Shown piece after piece: positions 50,441-61,593 of a stretch of 64,000 bases of DNA (position 1 is its first letter; the number at the start of each line of letters is the position of its first letter). The notes beneath the pieces are model-generated. The model did no database searches. It had not been told where the DNA came from and worked only from the letters and a program-made list of their open reading frames with translations. The translations under genes and the position numbers were made by a program. Source of the DNA: an uncultured Photobacterium sp. (GTDB taxonomy: Bacteria; Pseudomonadota; Gammaproteobacteria; Enterobacterales; Vibrionaceae); contig NZ_CAMRAN010000001.1 in the NCBI RefSeq assembly GCF_947039875.1, forward strand, positions 62,001-126,000. The letters are read 5' to 3'.

Positions 50441-50896
50441 TTGACAGCTTTAGAGACACAATTAACCGACTTACTTGAGCCTTCAGTTCAAGCTATTGGC
50501 TTTGAACTTGTTGGTTTAGAGTTTATCCGTGCTGGTGAGCACTCTACACTTCGCGTGTTTATTGACCATGAAAATGGTATTAATGTAGACGGTTGTGCTG
50601 AGGTTAGCCGCCAGATTAGTGCAGTAATGGATGTTGAAGATCCTATTACTGTCGCTTACCACCTAGAAGTGTCTTCCCCTGGATTGGAAAGACCACTCTT
50701 CAAAGCTGAACATTACCAACAATTTATTGGTCATGAAGTTAGCTTAGTATTAAAAATGGCGATGGGTAACCGTCGTAAGTGGAAAGGTGACATTGTCGCT
50801 GTTGAAGGCGAACTGATCACACTTAACGTAGATGGCAATGACGAGTCCTTTGCACTGAGCAATATCTCCAAGGCCAACCTAGTTCCAAAATTCTAA
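50441..50896 (+). CDS. rimP: Ribosome maturation factor RimP
   Basis: This 151-residue 30S maturation factor has an N-terminal alpha/beta domain with [20 protein letters not shown] and the conserved [16 protein letters not shown], then an SH3-like C-terminal domain. I place the start at TTG 50441, six bases after GGGGG; this gives the family N-terminus ([11 protein letters not shown]) and the expected length. The ATG at 50411 would add ten residues encoded by the leader. nusA follows after 22 bases. Confidence 0.95.
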   Translation: MTALETQLTDLLEPSVQAIGFELVGLEFIRAGEHSTLRVFIDHENGINVDGCAEVSRQISAVMDVEDPITVAYHLEVSSPGLERPLFKAEHYQQFIGHEVSLVLKMAMGNRRKWKGDIVAVEGELITLNVDGNDESFALSNISKANLVPKF

Positions 50897-50918
50897 CCGC
50901 TAAATTGGGGCATTAGAA

Positions 50919-52406
50919 ATGAACAAAGAAATTTTGGCTGTCGTAGAAGCGGTATCCAACGAAAAAGCTGTTCCTCGTGAGCGTATTTTTGAAGCGCTTG
51001 AAATTGCATTAGCGACAGCAACTAAAAAGAAACACGAAGCAGAAATTGAAGTTCGTGTTGTTATCGATCGTAAAACAGGTGAATTCGAAACTTTCCGTCG
51101 TTGGAAAGCAGTAGAAGAGGTAACTCAACCAACACTTGAAATTACGTTAGAAGCGGCACAATATGAAGATCCAACAATCGCTGTAGGCGATTATGTTGAA
51201 GATGATATTGAATCTGTAACGTTTGACCGTATTACAACACAAACAGCGAAGCAAGTTATCGTACAAAAAGTACGTGAAGCTGAGCGTGAGCAAATTGTGG
51301 CACAATTTATTGACAACGAAGGTGAACTAATCACTGGTATTGTTAAAAAAGTAAATCGTGACGCAGTAATCATCGACTTGGGTAGCAACGCAGAAGCTGT
51401 TATTCAACGTGATGACCAACTTCCTCGTGAAAACTTCCGTCCAGGCGACCGTGTTCGTGGTCTATTGTACAAAGTTGCACCTGAAGCTCGTGGTTTTCAG
51501 TTATTCATGACGCGTTCTAAGCCAGAAATGCTATCTGAGCTATTCCGTATTGAAGTGCCAGAAATGGGCGAAGAACTGATTGAACTTATGGGCGCAGCTC
51601 GTGATGCTGGTTCTCGTGCAAAAATCGCAGTAAAAACTAACGATAAGCGTATTGATCCAGTAGGTGCGTGTGTTGGTATGCGTGGTGCACGTGTTCAAGC
51701 TGTTTCTAGTGAGCTTGGCGGTGAGCGTATTGATATCGTATTGTGGGATGAAAATGCTGCACAATATGTGATCAATGCAATGGCTCCAGCGGAAGTTGAT
51801 TCAATCATTGTTGATGAAGACAACCACACTATGGATATTGCTGTACAGAAAGATAATCTGGCACAAGCAATTGGTCGTAATGGTCAAAACGTACGTTTAG
51901 CATCACAGCTTACTGGCTGGGAACTAAACGTCATGACAGTTGAAGACTTACAGAAAAAACACCAAGCAGAAGCACAAGCATCAATTGAAGTGTTTACTAA
52001 GCACCTTGATATTGATGAAGACTTCGCAACTGTATTGGTGGAAGAAGGCTTTACTACACTAGAAGAAATTGCTTACGTTCCACTAAGTGAATTAATGGAT
52101 GTTGATGGCCTTGATGAAGAGACCATTGAGCAATTACGTAGCCGCGCAAAAGCAGCATTGACTACATTAGCGCTTGCTAAAGAAGAAACGCTTGATGGTG
52201 TTGAACCTGCAGAAGATTTATTAAGTCTGGAAGGTCTTGAGCGCGAGTTAGCGTTTAAGTTTGCAGCTAAAGGTATTTGTACGCTTGAAGATCTTGCTGA
52301 TCAAGGAACTGATGACTTGACCGACATTGAAGGCGTAGACGATGCAAAAGCGGGTGAGCTAATTATGGCTGCACGTAATATTTGCTGGTTCAGCGACGAA
52401 GCGTAA
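50919..52406 (+). CDS. nusA: Transcription termination/antitermination factor NusA
   Basis: The 495-residue protein equals E. coli NusA in length. It consists of an N-terminal RNA polymerase-binding domain (1-130), S1 (about 135-200), two KH domains ([14 protein letters not shown] and [13 protein letters not shown] mark their GxxG loops), and two C-terminal acidic AR repeats (from about 350). It slows RNA polymerase, promotes hairpin termination and joins N and rRNA antitermination complexes. Confidence 0.97.
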   Translation: MNKEILAVVEAVSNEKAVPRERIFEALEIALATATKKKHEAEIEVRVVIDRKTGEFETFRRWKAVEEVTQPTLEITLEAAQYEDPTIAVGDYVEDDIESVTFDRITTQTAKQVIVQKVREAEREQIVAQFIDNEGELITGIVKKVNRDAVIIDLGSNAEAVIQRDDQLPRENFRPGDRVRGLLYKVAPEARGFQLFMTRSKPEMLSELFRIEVPEMGEELIELMGAARDAGSRAKIAVKTNDKRIDPVGACVGMRGARVQAVSSELGGERIDIVLWDENAAQYVINAMAPAEVDSIIVDEDNHTMDIAVQKDNLAQAIGRNGQNVRLASQLTGWELNVMTVEDLQKKHQAEAQASIEVFTKHLDIDEDFATVLVEEGFTTLEEIAYVPLSELMDVDGLDEETIEQLRSRAKAALTTLALAKEETLDGVEPAEDLLSLEGLERELAFKFAAKGICTLEDLADQGTDDLTDIEGVDDAKAGELIMAARNICWFSDEA

Positions 52407-52435
52407 TCAAAAAAATAAAGCAAGGGAGGAGCATT

Positions 52436-55168
52436 ATGTCAGAGGTTACAGTTAAAACATTGGCGGAAGAAATTGGTACGCCAATTGACCGTTTACTTCA
52501 ACAGCTTTCAGATGCCGGGATTGCTAAGAATGTTGATGAAAATGTAAGCCAAACCGAAAAACAGGCGTTACTTAATCATCTCCAAAAGGAGCATGGCAGT
52601 GACGGCAATACTGACGGCGCTCCAACTCGTCTGACTCTGCAGCGCAAGACACGTAGTACATTAAGTGTCTCTGGCAACGGTGGTAAGAGCAAAAATGTTC
52701 AAGTAGAAGTGCGTAAAAAGCGTACCTATGTGAAACGTTCAGCACTTGAGGATGAACAACGTGCAGCAGAAGATGCTGTTAAGCGTGAAGCAGAAGCTGA
52801 TGCGCAACGTGAAGCTGATACGATTGCTCACCAAGCCGCAGAAGAAGCAGCGAAACGTAAGGCAGAGGAAGCTGCATTACGTCAAGCTGAAGAGCAGCGT
52901 AAGGCAACAGAAACTGCTGAGCGCGAAGCAGAACAGAAATTGAAGCGTGCCGCTGAGGATAAAGCGAATCGTACCGAACAGGATAAGCGTAAAGCTGACG
53001 AAAAAGCTAAGCGCACCGTCGTTGACAGACAGGCTAAGTTAGATGCTGAAGTACTACAGCGTCGTCTGGAAGAGGAAGCCAAGCGAAAAGCCGAAGAAGA
53101 AAGTCAGCGTCAGCTAGAAGAGGCTCGCAAAATGGCAGAACAGAACGAGAAAAACGGGGTAAAACCTGAACAAGCAGTAAGTATGGAAAAATCTGATTAC
53201 CATACAACGACATCTACATATGCTCGTGCTGCAGAAGACGAACAAGACCGCAAAGAAGAAACTTCTCGCCGTCGTAAAAAGAAAAAACCAGCGGCTAAGC
53301 AAGACGAACGTGGTGGCCGTGGCGGTCGTAACCAACGTGGTCGCGGTAAGCCACAAATGAACAAACCTGCTTCAATGCAACATGGCTTTGATAAAACAGC
53401 ACTTGTTGCTAAGCAAGATGTTGTTATCGGTGAAACGATTACCGTTGCTGAGCTAGCGAACAAAATGTCTGTTAAAGGCGTTGAAGTTATTAAGGTAATG
53501 ATGAAGATGGGCGCTATGGCGACTATCAATCAAGTTATCGACCAAGAAACAGCATCACTTGTTGCTGAAGAAATGGGTCACAAAGTTATTCTACGTAAAG
53601 AAAACGAGCTTGAAGAAGCTGTGCTTTCTGACCGTAATGCAGACGACCTACTGAAAGTTTCTCGTGCACCTGTTGTTACTATCATGGGTCACGTTGACCA
53701 CGGTAAAACATCAACACTTGATTACATTCGTAAAGCACACGTAGCTTCAGGCGAAGCTGGTGGTATTACACAGCATATCGGTGCTTACCATGTTGAAACT
53801 GAAAACGGCATGATCACGTTCCTTGATACTCCTGGACACGCAGCGTTTACTGCTATGCGTGCTCGTGGTGCTCAAGCGACTGATATCGTTGTACTTGTAG
53901 TTGCAGCAGACGATGGCGTAATGCCACAAACAATCGAAGCTATTCAGCACGCAAAAGCAGCTGGCGTACCTTTGATCGTTGCGGTAAACAAGATCGATAA
54001 AGAAGACGCAAACCCAGACAACGTGAAGAATGAGTTAGCTCAATACGACGTTATGCCTGAAGAGTGGGGCGGTGAGAACATGTTTGTTCACATCTCTGCG
54101 AAACAAGGTACTAACATCGATGGTCTACTAGAAGCAATTCTACTTCAGTCAGAAATTCTTGAGCTAACAGCAGTTGAAGAAGGCATGGCATCTGGCGTAG
54201 TTATCGAATCACGTCTTGATAAAGGCCGTGGTCCAGTAGCAACCGTACTTGTTCAAGAAGGTACATTGCGTAAAGGCGATATCGTTCTTTGTGGCCTAAT
54301 GCATGGTCGTATTCGTGCAATGCGCAACGAGCAAGGTCAAGAAATTGAATCAGCAGGTCCATCTATTCCTGTTGAGATCCTTGGTCTTTCTGGTGTTCCA
54401 TCATCAGGTGACGAAGCGACTGTTGTACGTGATGAGCGTAAAGCACGTGAAGTTGCACTTTACCGTCAAGGTAAATTCCGTGATATTAAACTAGCGCGTC
54501 AACAAAAATCTAAACTAGAAAACATGTTTGCTAACATGGAAGCTGGTGAAGTTGCTGAGCTAAACGTTGTGCTTAAAGCTGACGTTCAAGGTTCTGTTGA
54601 AGCAATTGCTGACTCACTACGTAAACTTTCAACTGATGAAGTTAAAGTTAACATTGTAGGTTCAGGTGTTGGTGCAATCACTGAAACTGATGCAGTACTT
54701 GCAGCAGCTTCTAACGCTATCGTACTTGGTTTCAACGTTCGTGCTGATACGTCTGCGCGTCAGACAATCGAAAATGAAAACCTAGACTTACGTTACTACT
54801 CAATCATCTACCAACTAATCGACGAAGTTAAAGCGGCGATGGGCGGTATGTTGGCTCCTGAGTTTAAGCAAGAGATCATTGGTCTTGCTGAAGTACGTGA
54901 CGTATTTAAGTCACCTAAGATCGGCGCAATCGCTGGTTGTATGGTTACTGAAGGTACTATCAAGCGTAACAACCCTATTCGTGTTCTACGTGAAAACGTA
55001 GTTATCTACGAAGGTGAGCTTGAGTCACTACGTCGCTTTAAAGATGACGTGCCTGAAGTTAAGAACGGTTACGAGTGTGGTATCGGCGTTAAGAACTACA
55101 ACGACGTTCGCGTTGGTGACCAGATCGAAGTATTCGAAATTATTGAAATCCAACGTACACTTGACTAA
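52436..55168 (+). CDS. infB: Translation initiation factor IF-2
   Basis: The 910-residue protein starts at ATG 52436 after AGGGAGGAG. It has an N-terminal IF2-N domain ([20 protein letters not shown]) and a long, charged Ala/Glu/Lys/Arg-rich linker (about 85-300, mostly helix or coil). The GTPase has G1 GHVDHGKTS near 418, G3 DTPGH near 463 and G4 NKID near 516. Domains II-IV then bind fMet-tRNA. It brings the initiator tRNA to the 30S subunit. The frame from 52382 overlaps nusA and is not the start. Confidence 0.98.
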   Translation: MSEVTVKTLAEEIGTPIDRLLQQLSDAGIAKNVDENVSQTEKQALLNHLQKEHGSDGNTDGAPTRLTLQRKTRSTLSVSGNGGKSKNVQVEVRKKRTYVKRSALEDEQRAAEDAVKREAEADAQREADTIAHQAAEEAAKRKAEEAALRQAEEQRKATETAEREAEQKLKRAAEDKANRTEQDKRKADEKAKRTVVDRQAKLDAEVLQRRLEEEAKRKAEEESQRQLEEARKMAEQNEKNGVKPEQAVSMEKSDYHTTTSTYARAAEDEQDRKEETSRRRKKKKPAAKQDERGGRGGRNQRGRGKPQMNKPASMQHGFDKTALVAKQDVVIGETITVAELANKMSVKGVEVIKVMMKMGAMATINQVIDQETASLVAEEMGHKVILRKENELEEAVLSDRNADDLLKVSRAPVVTIMGHVDHGKTSTLDYIRKAHVASGEAGGITQHIGAYHVETENGMITFLDTPGHAAFTAMRARGAQATDIVVLVVAADDGVMPQTIEAIQHAKAAGVPLIVAVNKIDKEDANPDNVKNELAQYDVMPEEWGGENMFVHISAKQGTNIDGLLEAILLQSEILELTAVEEGMASGVVIESRLDKGRGPVATVLVQEGTLRKGDIVLCGLMHGRIRAMRNEQGQEIESAGPSIPVEILGLSGVPSSGDEATVVRDERKAREVALYRQGKFRDIKLARQQKSKLENMFANMEAGEVAELNVVLKADVQGSVEAIADSLRKLSTDEVKVNIVGSGVGAITETDAVLAAASNAIVLGFNVRADTSARQTIENENLDLRYYSIIYQLIDEVKAAMGGMLAPEFKQEIIGLAEVRDVFKSPKIGAIAGCMVTEGTIKRNNPIRVLRENVVIYEGELESLRRFKDDVPEVKNGYECGIGVKNYNDVRVGDQIEVFEIIEIQRTLD

Positions 55169-55208
55169 TAGTCAGTGTAGCTAGTTGTTTTTCAACATGA
55201 TAATGATA

Positions 55209-55230
55209 ATGGGGAGCTTCGGCTCCCCAT
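55209..55230 (+). terminator. Tetraloop hairpin infB/rbfA
   Basis: ATGGGGAGC, loop TTCG, GCTCCCCAT, followed only by TCTTT. It is a very stable hairpin but a weak terminator, perhaps an attenuating or RNA-stabilising element within the operon. Confidence 0.55.
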
Positions 55231-55266
55231 TCTTTCAAGAGCATTATTCTTAGAGAGAGCAAGAAA

Positions 55267-55668
55267 ATGGCAAAAGAATTTAGCCGTACCCAACGTGTAG
55301 CACAACAGCTACAAAAAGAATTAGCTGTAATTTTACAGCGTGAGATCAAAGATCCTGCGATTGCAATGACTACTATTTCAAGTGTTGATGTGTCGCGTGA
55401 TATGAACTACGCCAAAATTTATGTAACGTTTTTCCCAATTGGTGAGCAAACTGCTGAAGGTAGTTTAGAAGCATTACGTGAAATGGCACCTTACATCCGT
55501 TCACTACTAGGTAAAGAAATTCGCCTACGTGTAACACCTGAACTTAACTTCATTTTCGATCAATCGTTAACTGAAGGTATGCGTATTTCAAACCTAGTAT
55601 CTAAAGCGGTACGTGACGATGAAGATCGTCGTGGTGATGAAGACGAAGTAGAAAAAGGCGAGGAGTAA
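55267..55668 (+). CDS. rbfA: Ribosome-binding factor A
   Basis: The 133-residue protein has a KH-like fold with [20 protein letters not shown] at the start and the conserved [19 protein letters not shown]. It binds the 16S 5' region and helps 30S maturation, mainly in the cold. The C-terminal tail is very acidic ([16 protein letters not shown]). truB starts two bases after its stop. Confidence 0.97.
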   Translation: MAKEFSRTQRVAQQLQKELAVILQREIKDPAIAMTTISSVDVSRDMNYAKIYVTFFPIGEQTAEGSLEALREMAPYIRSLLGKEIRLRVTPELNFIFDQSLTEGMRISNLVSKAVRDDEDRRGDEDEVEKGEE

Positions 55669-55670
55669 AC

Positions 55671-56618
55671 ATGGCACGTCGTCGTAAAGGTCGTCCAATT
55701 AACGGTGTGATCTTGGTTGATAAACCAACAGGCATTAGTTCTAACGATACCCTGCAAAAAGTGAAACGTATCTTTTTTGCACAAAAAGCGGGCCATACTG
55801 GTGCGCTTGATCCTTTAGCGACGGGCATGTTACCGCTTTGTTTTGGTGAAGCGACCAAGTTTTCACAATTTTTATTAGATTCAGATAAGCGTTATCGTGT
55901 GATCGCCAAATTAGGCGAGCGTACTGATACCTCTGATTCTGATGGTGAAGTGGTTGAAACCCGTGCTGTTAATGTTGAACGCGATCAGCTTGAAGCGTGT
56001 ATCGATAGCTTTCGTGGTACGACTGATCAAATTCCATCGATGTACTCAGCATTAAAGTATCAAGGTCGTAAATTATATGAATACGCGCGTGAAGGAATTT
56101 CTATTCCTCGTGAATCGCGTAAGATTACCGTGTATTCAGTTGAGTTACTGCGCTTTGATAACAACGAAGTTGAAATGGAACTGCATGTGTCAAAAGGCAC
56201 ATACATTCGTACTATTGTTGATGATCTTGGTGAAATGCTAGGTTGTGGCGCTCATGTGACTTACTTACGTCGTACAGGCGTATCTAACTTTCCTTATGAG
56301 CGTATGGTAACGATTGAGCAGCTACAGGCGATGCTTGACCAAGCTATAGCGGATGAAATTGAACCCGGTACAGTATTAGATGCATTATTATTGCCAACTG
56401 ATACTGCGGTACAAGATTTACCAGCAGTAAATATTACAGCAGAAGCGGCTGTGCATGTACTACATGGTAATCCTGTTGCTGCCGAGGTTGTTCCCGCTGA
56501 AGGCACTTTAGTGCGTATTACCGTTGGGGGTACTGCTGAGTTTATTGGTGTTGGTACCATTGATGCAAAAGGCATGTTGGCACCAAAACGAGTAATGGCA
56601 AACGAACAAGAACAATAA
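55671..56618 (+). CDS. truB: tRNA pseudouridine(55) synthase
   Basis: The 315-residue TruB has the catalytic aspartate D47 in [12 protein letters not shown] and the segments [21 protein letters not shown] and [14 protein letters not shown], with a C-terminal PUA-like part. It makes the psi55 of the tRNA T-loop and also acts as a tRNA chaperone. Two-base spacing from rbfA indicates coupling. Confidence 0.97.
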   Translation: MARRRKGRPINGVILVDKPTGISSNDTLQKVKRIFFAQKAGHTGALDPLATGMLPLCFGEATKFSQFLLDSDKRYRVIAKLGERTDTSDSDGEVVETRAVNVERDQLEACIDSFRGTTDQIPSMYSALKYQGRKLYEYAREGISIPRESRKITVYSVELLRFDNNEVEMELHVSKGTYIRTIVDDLGEMLGCGAHVTYLRRTGVSNFPYERMVTIEQLQAMLDQAIADEIEPGTVLDALLLPTDTAVQDLPAVNITAEAAVHVLHGNPVAAEVVPAEGTLVRITVGGTAEFIGVGTIDAKGMLAPKRVMANEQEQ

Positions 56619-56816
56619 TGATACCAGCCGATCGCTCGTTATTATGCACACGAAATCATCATGATTATTGTGTGTGAGTTGCTTGAGATTAAAAATAAAA
56701 CTGGTTAATTATTCGCTTGTAGTTAGTTCCGCTGATCAGTATAATCCGCGGCTTGGGTGTCGGCTGAATCAGAGATTGGCGGCACAAATTAAAACATCTT
56801 GTATTAGGAATGAGTT

Positions 56817-57086
56817 ATGTCTCTGAATGCAGAAACTAAAGCAGCAATCGTTGCAGATTACGCACAATGTGAAAATGATACTGGTTCTCCTGAAGTTCAG
56901 GTTGCACTTTTAACAGCGCAAATCAACCACCTTCAAGGTCACTTTGCTAACCACAAACATGACCACCACAGCCGTCGCGGTTTACTACGCATGGTTTCTC
57001 GTCGTCGTAAGCTTCTAGATTACCTAAAAGGTAAAAACCTAGATCGTTACCAAGACTTGATCAAGCGTCTAGGCCTACGTCGCTAA
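56817..57086 (+). CDS. rpsO: 30S ribosomal protein S15
   Basis: The 89-residue S15 has the rRNA-binding core [21 protein letters not shown] with [19 protein letters not shown]. It is a primary binder of 16S rRNA and in E. coli represses its own mRNA through a pseudoknot in the leader. The 198-base gap to truB leaves room for a separate promoter. It is followed by a terminator and pnp. Confidence 0.98.
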   Translation: MSLNAETKAAIVADYAQCENDTGSPEVQVALLTAQINHLQGHFANHKHDHHSRRGLLRMVSRRRKLLDYLKGKNLDRYQDLIKRLGLRR

Positions 57087-57097
57087 GATTGCTTTAA

Positions 57098-57125
57098 GAA
57101 AGGAGCCCTAGGCTCCTTTCTTTTT
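57098..57125 (+). terminator. Terminator after rpsO
   Basis: GAAAGGAGCC, loop CTA, GGCTCCTTTC and five T residues; some read-through into pnp is expected. Confidence 0.9.
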
Positions 57126-57324
57126 ATCTGCTCTTTTTATTATAGATACCGCTATTATTGATACGTCCCCCTGTCATCTTTCGTAATTTCGTCTACTATC
57201 TGTACCGGAGTTAAGCTCAAGTTTGTTGTATGAATGCTTACGCAGAGATATGATGGGTGTCGAGTAAATAACTGCATATTTCCACTTGTTATGACTTTGC
57301 GAGTCGTTTTCCTCGACCTTCAGG

Positions 57325-57375
57325 TCGCGGCTAATAAAAGTTTTTCTTTATTATAAGAACTTTCATTAGTCGCGA
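57325..57375 (+). promoter_or_regulatory. Long stem-loop in pnp leader, likely RNase III target
   Basis: The left arm starts TCGCGGCTAATAAAAG and the right arm ends CTTTCATTAGTCGCGA. Together with the inner CTT/AAG part they pair over about 20 positions, with G-U pairs and a small bulge. In E. coli a comparable duplex before pnp is cut by RNase III and lets PNPase repress itself. Confidence 0.7.
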
Positions 57376-57479
57376 TACGTAAATCATTACAAAAGTGGAC
57401 ATCATTACATGACGCTTATGTTTGTGTTGGTTATAATTAGCCTGCAAATAGAAAGTGGAATATATTTAAGGAAATTCAC

Positions 57480-59603
57480 GTGAATCCTATCGTAAAGACT
57501 TTCCAGTACGGTAACCACACGGTTACTCTAGAGACTGGTGTTATAGCACGTCAAGCGACTGCTGCAGTAATGGTTAGCATGGACGACACTTCAGTGTTCG
57601 TTTCTGTTGTTGGTAAGAAAACAGCAGTAGAAGGCCAAGACTTCTTCCCGCTAACAGTAAACTACCAAGAGCGTACATACGCTGCAGGTAAAATCCCTGG
57701 TGGTTTCTTCAAGCGTGAAGGCCGTCCTTCTGAAGGCGAAACACTGACTGCACGTCTAATCGACCGTCCAATCCGTCCGTTATTCCCTGATGATTTTAAA
57801 AACGAAGTTCAAGTTATTGCAACAGTGGTTTCTGTAAACCCTGCTGTTAACCCTGATATGGTTACAATGATTGGTACTTCTGCAGCTCTTGCTATTTCTG
57901 GTATTCCATTCAATGGTCCTATCGGTGCGGCACGTGTTGGTTACATTAACGATCAATTCGTTCTTAACCCAAGCAATGAAGAGCTAGAAGCAAGCCGTCT
58001 TGATCTTGTTGTTGCTGGTACTAAAGACGCTGTGCTAATGGTTGAATCAGAAGCTGATCGTCTATCTGAAGAGCAAATGTTACAAGCTGTTGTATTTGGT
58101 CATGACCAACAACAAGTTGTTATCAATGCAATCAACGAGTTTGCTGCTGAAGTTGCAACTCCTGCTTGGGATTGGGCTGCGCCTGCAGAAAACACAGTAC
58201 TTAAAACTAAGATCGCTGAGTTAGCTGAAGCTAAGCTGGTTGAAGCTTACCAAATCACTGAAAAAATGGCGCGTTACGATCGCATCCACGAGATTGCTGC
58301 TGAAGTAAACGACGCGATTTTTGCTGAAGATGTTGATGCAAACGCAAAAGAAATCCACACTATCTTCCACGATCTAGAGAAGACAGTTGTACGTGGCCGC
58401 ATCATTGCAGGTCTTCCACGTATCGATGGTCGTGAAAAAGACATGGTTCGTGCGCTAGACGTACGTACTGGTGTACTTCCACGTACGCACGGTTCTTCAC
58501 TGTTTACTCGTGGTGAAACACAAGCACTTGTTACGGCAACGCTTGGTACACAACGTGATGCTCAAATCATTGATAGCATCATGGGTGAGAAGAAAGATCA
58601 CTTCCTTCTTCACTACAACTTCCCTCCATACTGTGTAGGTGAAACTGGTTTCGTTGGTTCGCCTAAGCGTCGTGAAATTGGTCACGGTAAGTTGGCGAAG
58701 CGTGGTATTGCTGCAGTAATGCCATCTGTTGACGAATTCCCATACACAGTACGTGTAGTATCAGAAATCACTGAATCTAACGGTTCATCTTCAATGGCTT
58801 CTGTATGTGGTACTTCACTAGCACTTATGGATGCTGGTGTGCCAATCAAATCATCTGTTGCGGGTATCGCAATGGGTCTTGTGAAAGAAGGCGATGATTT
58901 CGTTGTTCTTTCTGACATCCTTGGTGACGAAGATCACCTAGGTGACATGGACTTTAAAGTAGCGGGTACTGACGACGGTATCACAGCACTTCAGATGGAT
59001 ATCAAGATCGAAGGTATCACTAAAGAGATCATGGAAATTGCACTTAACCAAGCTAAAGGCGCGCGTAAGCACATCCTTAGCGTAATGGATAATGCAATCA
59101 ATGCTCCTCGTGAAGATATCTCTCAGTTTGCTCCTCGCATTCACATGATGAAGATCAACCCTGAGAAGATCAAAGATGTTATCGGTAAAGGTGGTGCAGT
59201 TATCCGCGCACTTACTGAAGAAACTGGTACTACTATCGAAATCGAAGATGATGGTACAGTGAAGATCGCTGCGACTGAAGGTACTGCTGCACAAGAAGCA
59301 ATCCGTCGTATCGAAGAAATCACTGCTGACGTTGAAGTTGGCCGTGTTTACACTGGTAAAGTAATGCGTATCGTTGATTTCGGTGCGTTTGTATCAGTTA
59401 TCGGTACTAAAGAAGGTCTAGTTCACATTTCTCAAATCTCACAAGATCGTGTAGAGAAAGTGTCTGATTACCTACAGATGGGTCAAGAAGTTCAAGTTAA
59501 AGTACTTGAAATTGACCGTCAAGGCCGTATCCGTCTAAGCATGAAAGAAGCAGTAGAAGCGCCAGCCGCAGCTCCTGCACAAGACGAACAGCCACAAGGC
59601 TAA
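57480..59603 (+). CDS. pnp: Polyribonucleotide nucleotidyltransferase (PNPase)
   Basis: The 707-residue protein has two RNase PH domains (about 1-145 and 310-545), an alpha-helical linker, a KH domain with [16 protein letters not shown] near 565 and an S1 domain ([19 protein letters not shown]) near 620. It degrades RNA 3'-5' with phosphate and belongs to the degradosome. The start is GTG 57480 after AAGGAAA. A weak GTG start and the leader hairpin both fit strong post-transcriptional control. Confidence 0.98.
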   Translation: MNPIVKTFQYGNHTVTLETGVIARQATAAVMVSMDDTSVFVSVVGKKTAVEGQDFFPLTVNYQERTYAAGKIPGGFFKREGRPSEGETLTARLIDRPIRPLFPDDFKNEVQVIATVVSVNPAVNPDMVTMIGTSAALAISGIPFNGPIGAARVGYINDQFVLNPSNEELEASRLDLVVAGTKDAVLMVESEADRLSEEQMLQAVVFGHDQQQVVINAINEFAAEVATPAWDWAAPAENTVLKTKIAELAEAKLVEAYQITEKMARYDRIHEIAAEVNDAIFAEDVDANAKEIHTIFHDLEKTVVRGRIIAGLPRIDGREKDMVRALDVRTGVLPRTHGSSLFTRGETQALVTATLGTQRDAQIIDSIMGEKKDHFLLHYNFPPYCVGETGFVGSPKRREIGHGKLAKRGIAAVMPSVDEFPYTVRVVSEITESNGSSSMASVCGTSLALMDAGVPIKSSVAGIAMGLVKEGDDFVVLSDILGDEDHLGDMDFKVAGTDDGITALQMDIKIEGITKEIMEIALNQAKGARKHILSVMDNAINAPREDISQFAPRIHMMKINPEKIKDVIGKGGAVIRALTEETGTTIEIEDDGTVKIAATEGTAAQEAIRRIEEITADVEVGRVYTGKVMRIVDFGAFVSVIGTKEGLVHISQISQDRVEKVSDYLQMGQEVQVKVLEIDRQGRIRLSMKEAVEAPAAAPAQDEQPQG

Positions 59604-59627
59604 GCGTTTTGCTAATATCATGATATA

Positions 59628-59653
59628 AAGGGGCTTAATAGCCCCTTTTTTTT
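59628..59653 (+). terminator. Terminator after pnp
   Basis: AAAGGGGC, short loop, GCCCCTTTTTTTT. Confidence 0.9.
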
Positions 59654-59709
59654 GATCTAAATATTGTCATAGACGCTGGATCGTCATTAATGTCACAGGG
59701 AGAACTGAG

Positions 59710-60618
59710 TTGATAATACGTCATATTCGATATGCTGTAATTGCTACTGCACTGGTTATCAGTGGATGTTCAACAGCACCAACCCAATGGACTCAGCCTC
59801 CGATGGCTGTCCCTTATCAAGCTACTTTTCAACAACAGATTCAGTTGGCACGGATTGAACAAATATTACAACAACCCAATATTCCGCCAACAACACTAGC
59901 CACTATTTATTATGATCGTGGTTTGTTGCATGACAGTTTAGGTCTACGTGATTTGGCGCGACTTGATTTTAATAAGTCACTCACGATTAATCCAAACCAG
60001 CCGGATTTATTTAATGTGGCAGGAGTGCTTTTTACTCAAATGGGCATGTTTGATTCTGCTTATGAATCGTTTGATTCAACGTTAGATTTAGCCCCTGAGC
60101 ATCCTTACGCCCACCGAAATCGTGGTATAGCGCTTTATTATGGCGAACGTTATACACTTGCAAATGAAGATTTATTACCTCATTACCTGCTTAATATAAA
60201 TGATCCTTACCGTGTTATTTGGTTATACATTAATGATTTGAAATATACGCCAGAGCAAGCTAGAACCTTACTTCAACAACGTTATGCGGTCAGTGATAAA
60301 AGAGATTGGGGTTGGCAGATCGTTAGAATGTATCTTGGTGAGATCACTGAAGAGCAGTTCTTAACCGAGATTGCCGAGCAGAGTAAAGATAATCAACAAT
60401 TAGCACTGCGACTGACGGAAGGGTATTTTTATTTAGCACAGACCTATCAAAATAAACAAGATTATCCAACGGCGGTGATGTTATATAAGCTTGCTTTAGC
60501 GGGAAATGTGTATGAATTTGTTGAACATCGATTCTCTATATTAGAGCTAAATCGTATTTTTACAGCAGAAGAAAATGCAGCCGCGGCGTCTTCTTCGCCA
60601 AGTGCATCAGTGAAATAA
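59710..60618 (+). CDS. nlpI: Outer-membrane lipoprotein NlpI (TPR)
   Basis: The 302-residue lipoprotein precursor has the lipobox VISGC with the lipidated cysteine at residue 20. The start is TTG 59710 after AGGGAG. Tetratricopeptide repeats run through the mature part, e.g. TIYYDRGLLHDSLGLRDLARLDF and the AHRNRGIALYYG segment. NlpI is an adaptor for Prc and for murein endopeptidases such as MepS. It follows pnp as in E. coli and is itself a substrate of the LspA enzymes encoded in this window. Confidence 0.93.
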   Translation: MIIRHIRYAVIATALVISGCSTAPTQWTQPPMAVPYQATFQQQIQLARIEQILQQPNIPPTTLATIYYDRGLLHDSLGLRDLARLDFNKSLTINPNQPDLFNVAGVLFTQMGMFDSAYESFDSTLDLAPEHPYAHRNRGIALYYGERYTLANEDLLPHYLLNINDPYRVIWLYINDLKYTPEQARTLLQQRYAVSDKRDWGWQIVRMYLGEITEEQFLTEIAEQSKDNQQLALRLTEGYFYLAQTYQNKQDYPTAVMLYKLALAGNVYEFVEHRFSILELNRIFTAEENAAAASSSPSASVK

Positions 60619-60625
60619 TGTCGAT

Positions 60626-60658
60626 AAAAATAGCCGCTATCATCAGCGGCTATTTTTT
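60626..60658. terminator. Terminator after nlpI
   Basis: AAAAATAGCCGCT, loop ATCATC, AGCGGCTATTTTT; symmetric, so it may also act on ubiV from the other side. Confidence 0.92.
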
Positions 60659-60666
60659 ATTCTTTT

Positions 60667-60708
60667 CGAACCTCGAACCTCGAACCTCGAACCTCGAACC
60701 TCGAACCT
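60667..60708. repeat. Tandem heptamer repeat, CGAACCT x 6
   Basis: Six perfect head-to-tail copies of CGAACCT fill the space between the nlpI terminator and the ubiV stop codon (60709-60711). Confidence 0.97.
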
Positions 60709-61584
60709 TTAGCGAATATCCAATCCGGCTAGATTATGCCAATAGCCATTACATTGATGCCCATCCGTAAGCGGATGACGAATCGTACCTTGTTCATTAG
60801 CACGGAAGTCATCAATCAATGTCAGCGTGTCTAACCCCATTGGGCTTAATCGCACCACATCGACCATGTCTTTCATACCTTTCAAATCATTAATCAAGTT
60901 ATAACAGTAACCCGATTGAGTTTGAATGCCATTAAGCGTAAAGATTTTTTGATCTTCTTGGCTATTAACTGTGATCCCTCGCGGGTATTTAATACAGCAA
61001 GTTTCGCAATCATCTTTGGCTTTATTTTCAGCACGAGCAGTAAAGCAGCGGGCAGAATAAGCTAATGGTAGATAGCCATAACTAAAGACCTCGGTTTCAA
61101 ATTGTTGGCGGATCCCCAGTTTTTCACATTCGGTTAGCGTATTACTTAACCAATCACGAGACAGTTCTACCGGCATACACCAGCGAGTCATGCCTTGTTT
61201 AACAAACAGTTGTAGCGTTTGGGCGTTATAGCAATTAACGGCGGGTCCAACCACAAACGGAACTTTGTTTTGTGAAGCTAACTGAATAGCAGATACATCG
61301 TTAGCTTCTACAATAAAGTCGCCATTATCGATATATTTTTTCATGATGTTAACTTCGCTAGGGGCTTCTAGCAATGCCATGGTTGATAGCACGACTTGCT
61401 TACCATTGGTGGCAAGATCTTTTGCAATATCAATCCATTGTGCCGCTTTAAGTGCGCGACGCTTAGAGCATACTGTTTCCCCTAAATAAATAATATCAAC
61501 GTTGCTATGCTTTGCTTGTTGATAGAAGGTTTCAACATCATGCTGAGGCCAGAAGTAAAGCAATGGCCCAAGTGAATATTTCAT
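60709..61584 (-). CDS. ubiV: UbiV, O2-independent ubiquinone hydroxylation protein
   Basis: This 291-residue U32-peptidase-fold protein has the [4Fe-4S] cysteines of UbiV: C39 in GETVCSKRR, then C-x12-C-x3-C in the segment CFTARAENKAKDDCETCC. With UbiU it hydroxylates the ubiquinone ring without oxygen, with prephenate as the likely oxygen donor in E. coli. It starts nine bases after the ubiU stop, so ubiU-ubiV form an operon. Earlier annotations call it a protease. Confidence 0.95.
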   Translation of the reverse strand: MKYSLGPLLYFWPQHDVETFYQQAKHSNVDIIYLGETVCSKRRALKAAQWIDIAKDLATNGKQVVLSTMALLEAPSEVNIMKKYIDNGDFIVEANDVSAIQLASQNKVPFVVGPAVNCYNAQTLQLFVKQGMTRWCMPVELSRDWLSNTLTECEKLGIRQQFETEVFSYGYLPLAYSARCFTARAENKAKDDCETCCIKYPRGITVNSQEDQKIFTLNGIQTQSGYCYNLINDLKGMKDMVDVVRLSPMGLDTLTLIDDFRANEQGTIRHPLTDGHQCNGYWHNLAGLDIR

Positions 61585-61593
61585 AATGATCCC

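Larger units (their letters stand above)
57087..57479. other. Gene-free stretch rpsO/pnp (pnp leader)
   Basis: 393 bases contain the rpsO terminator, a small hairpin CGACC/GGTCG (57314-57327), the long stem-loop 57325-57375, and a TATAAT at 57432-57437 without a good -35 box. No gene seen. Confidence 0.6.

Noticed and set aside
52436-53300. Repeated Ala/Glu/Lys/Arg codons in infB as a separate repeat element
   Set aside because: This is the normal variable N-terminal linker of IF-2, and the units are not exact repeats.
60667-60708. CRISPR array
   Set aside because: Direct repeats are seven bases without spacers, and no cas genes are present.
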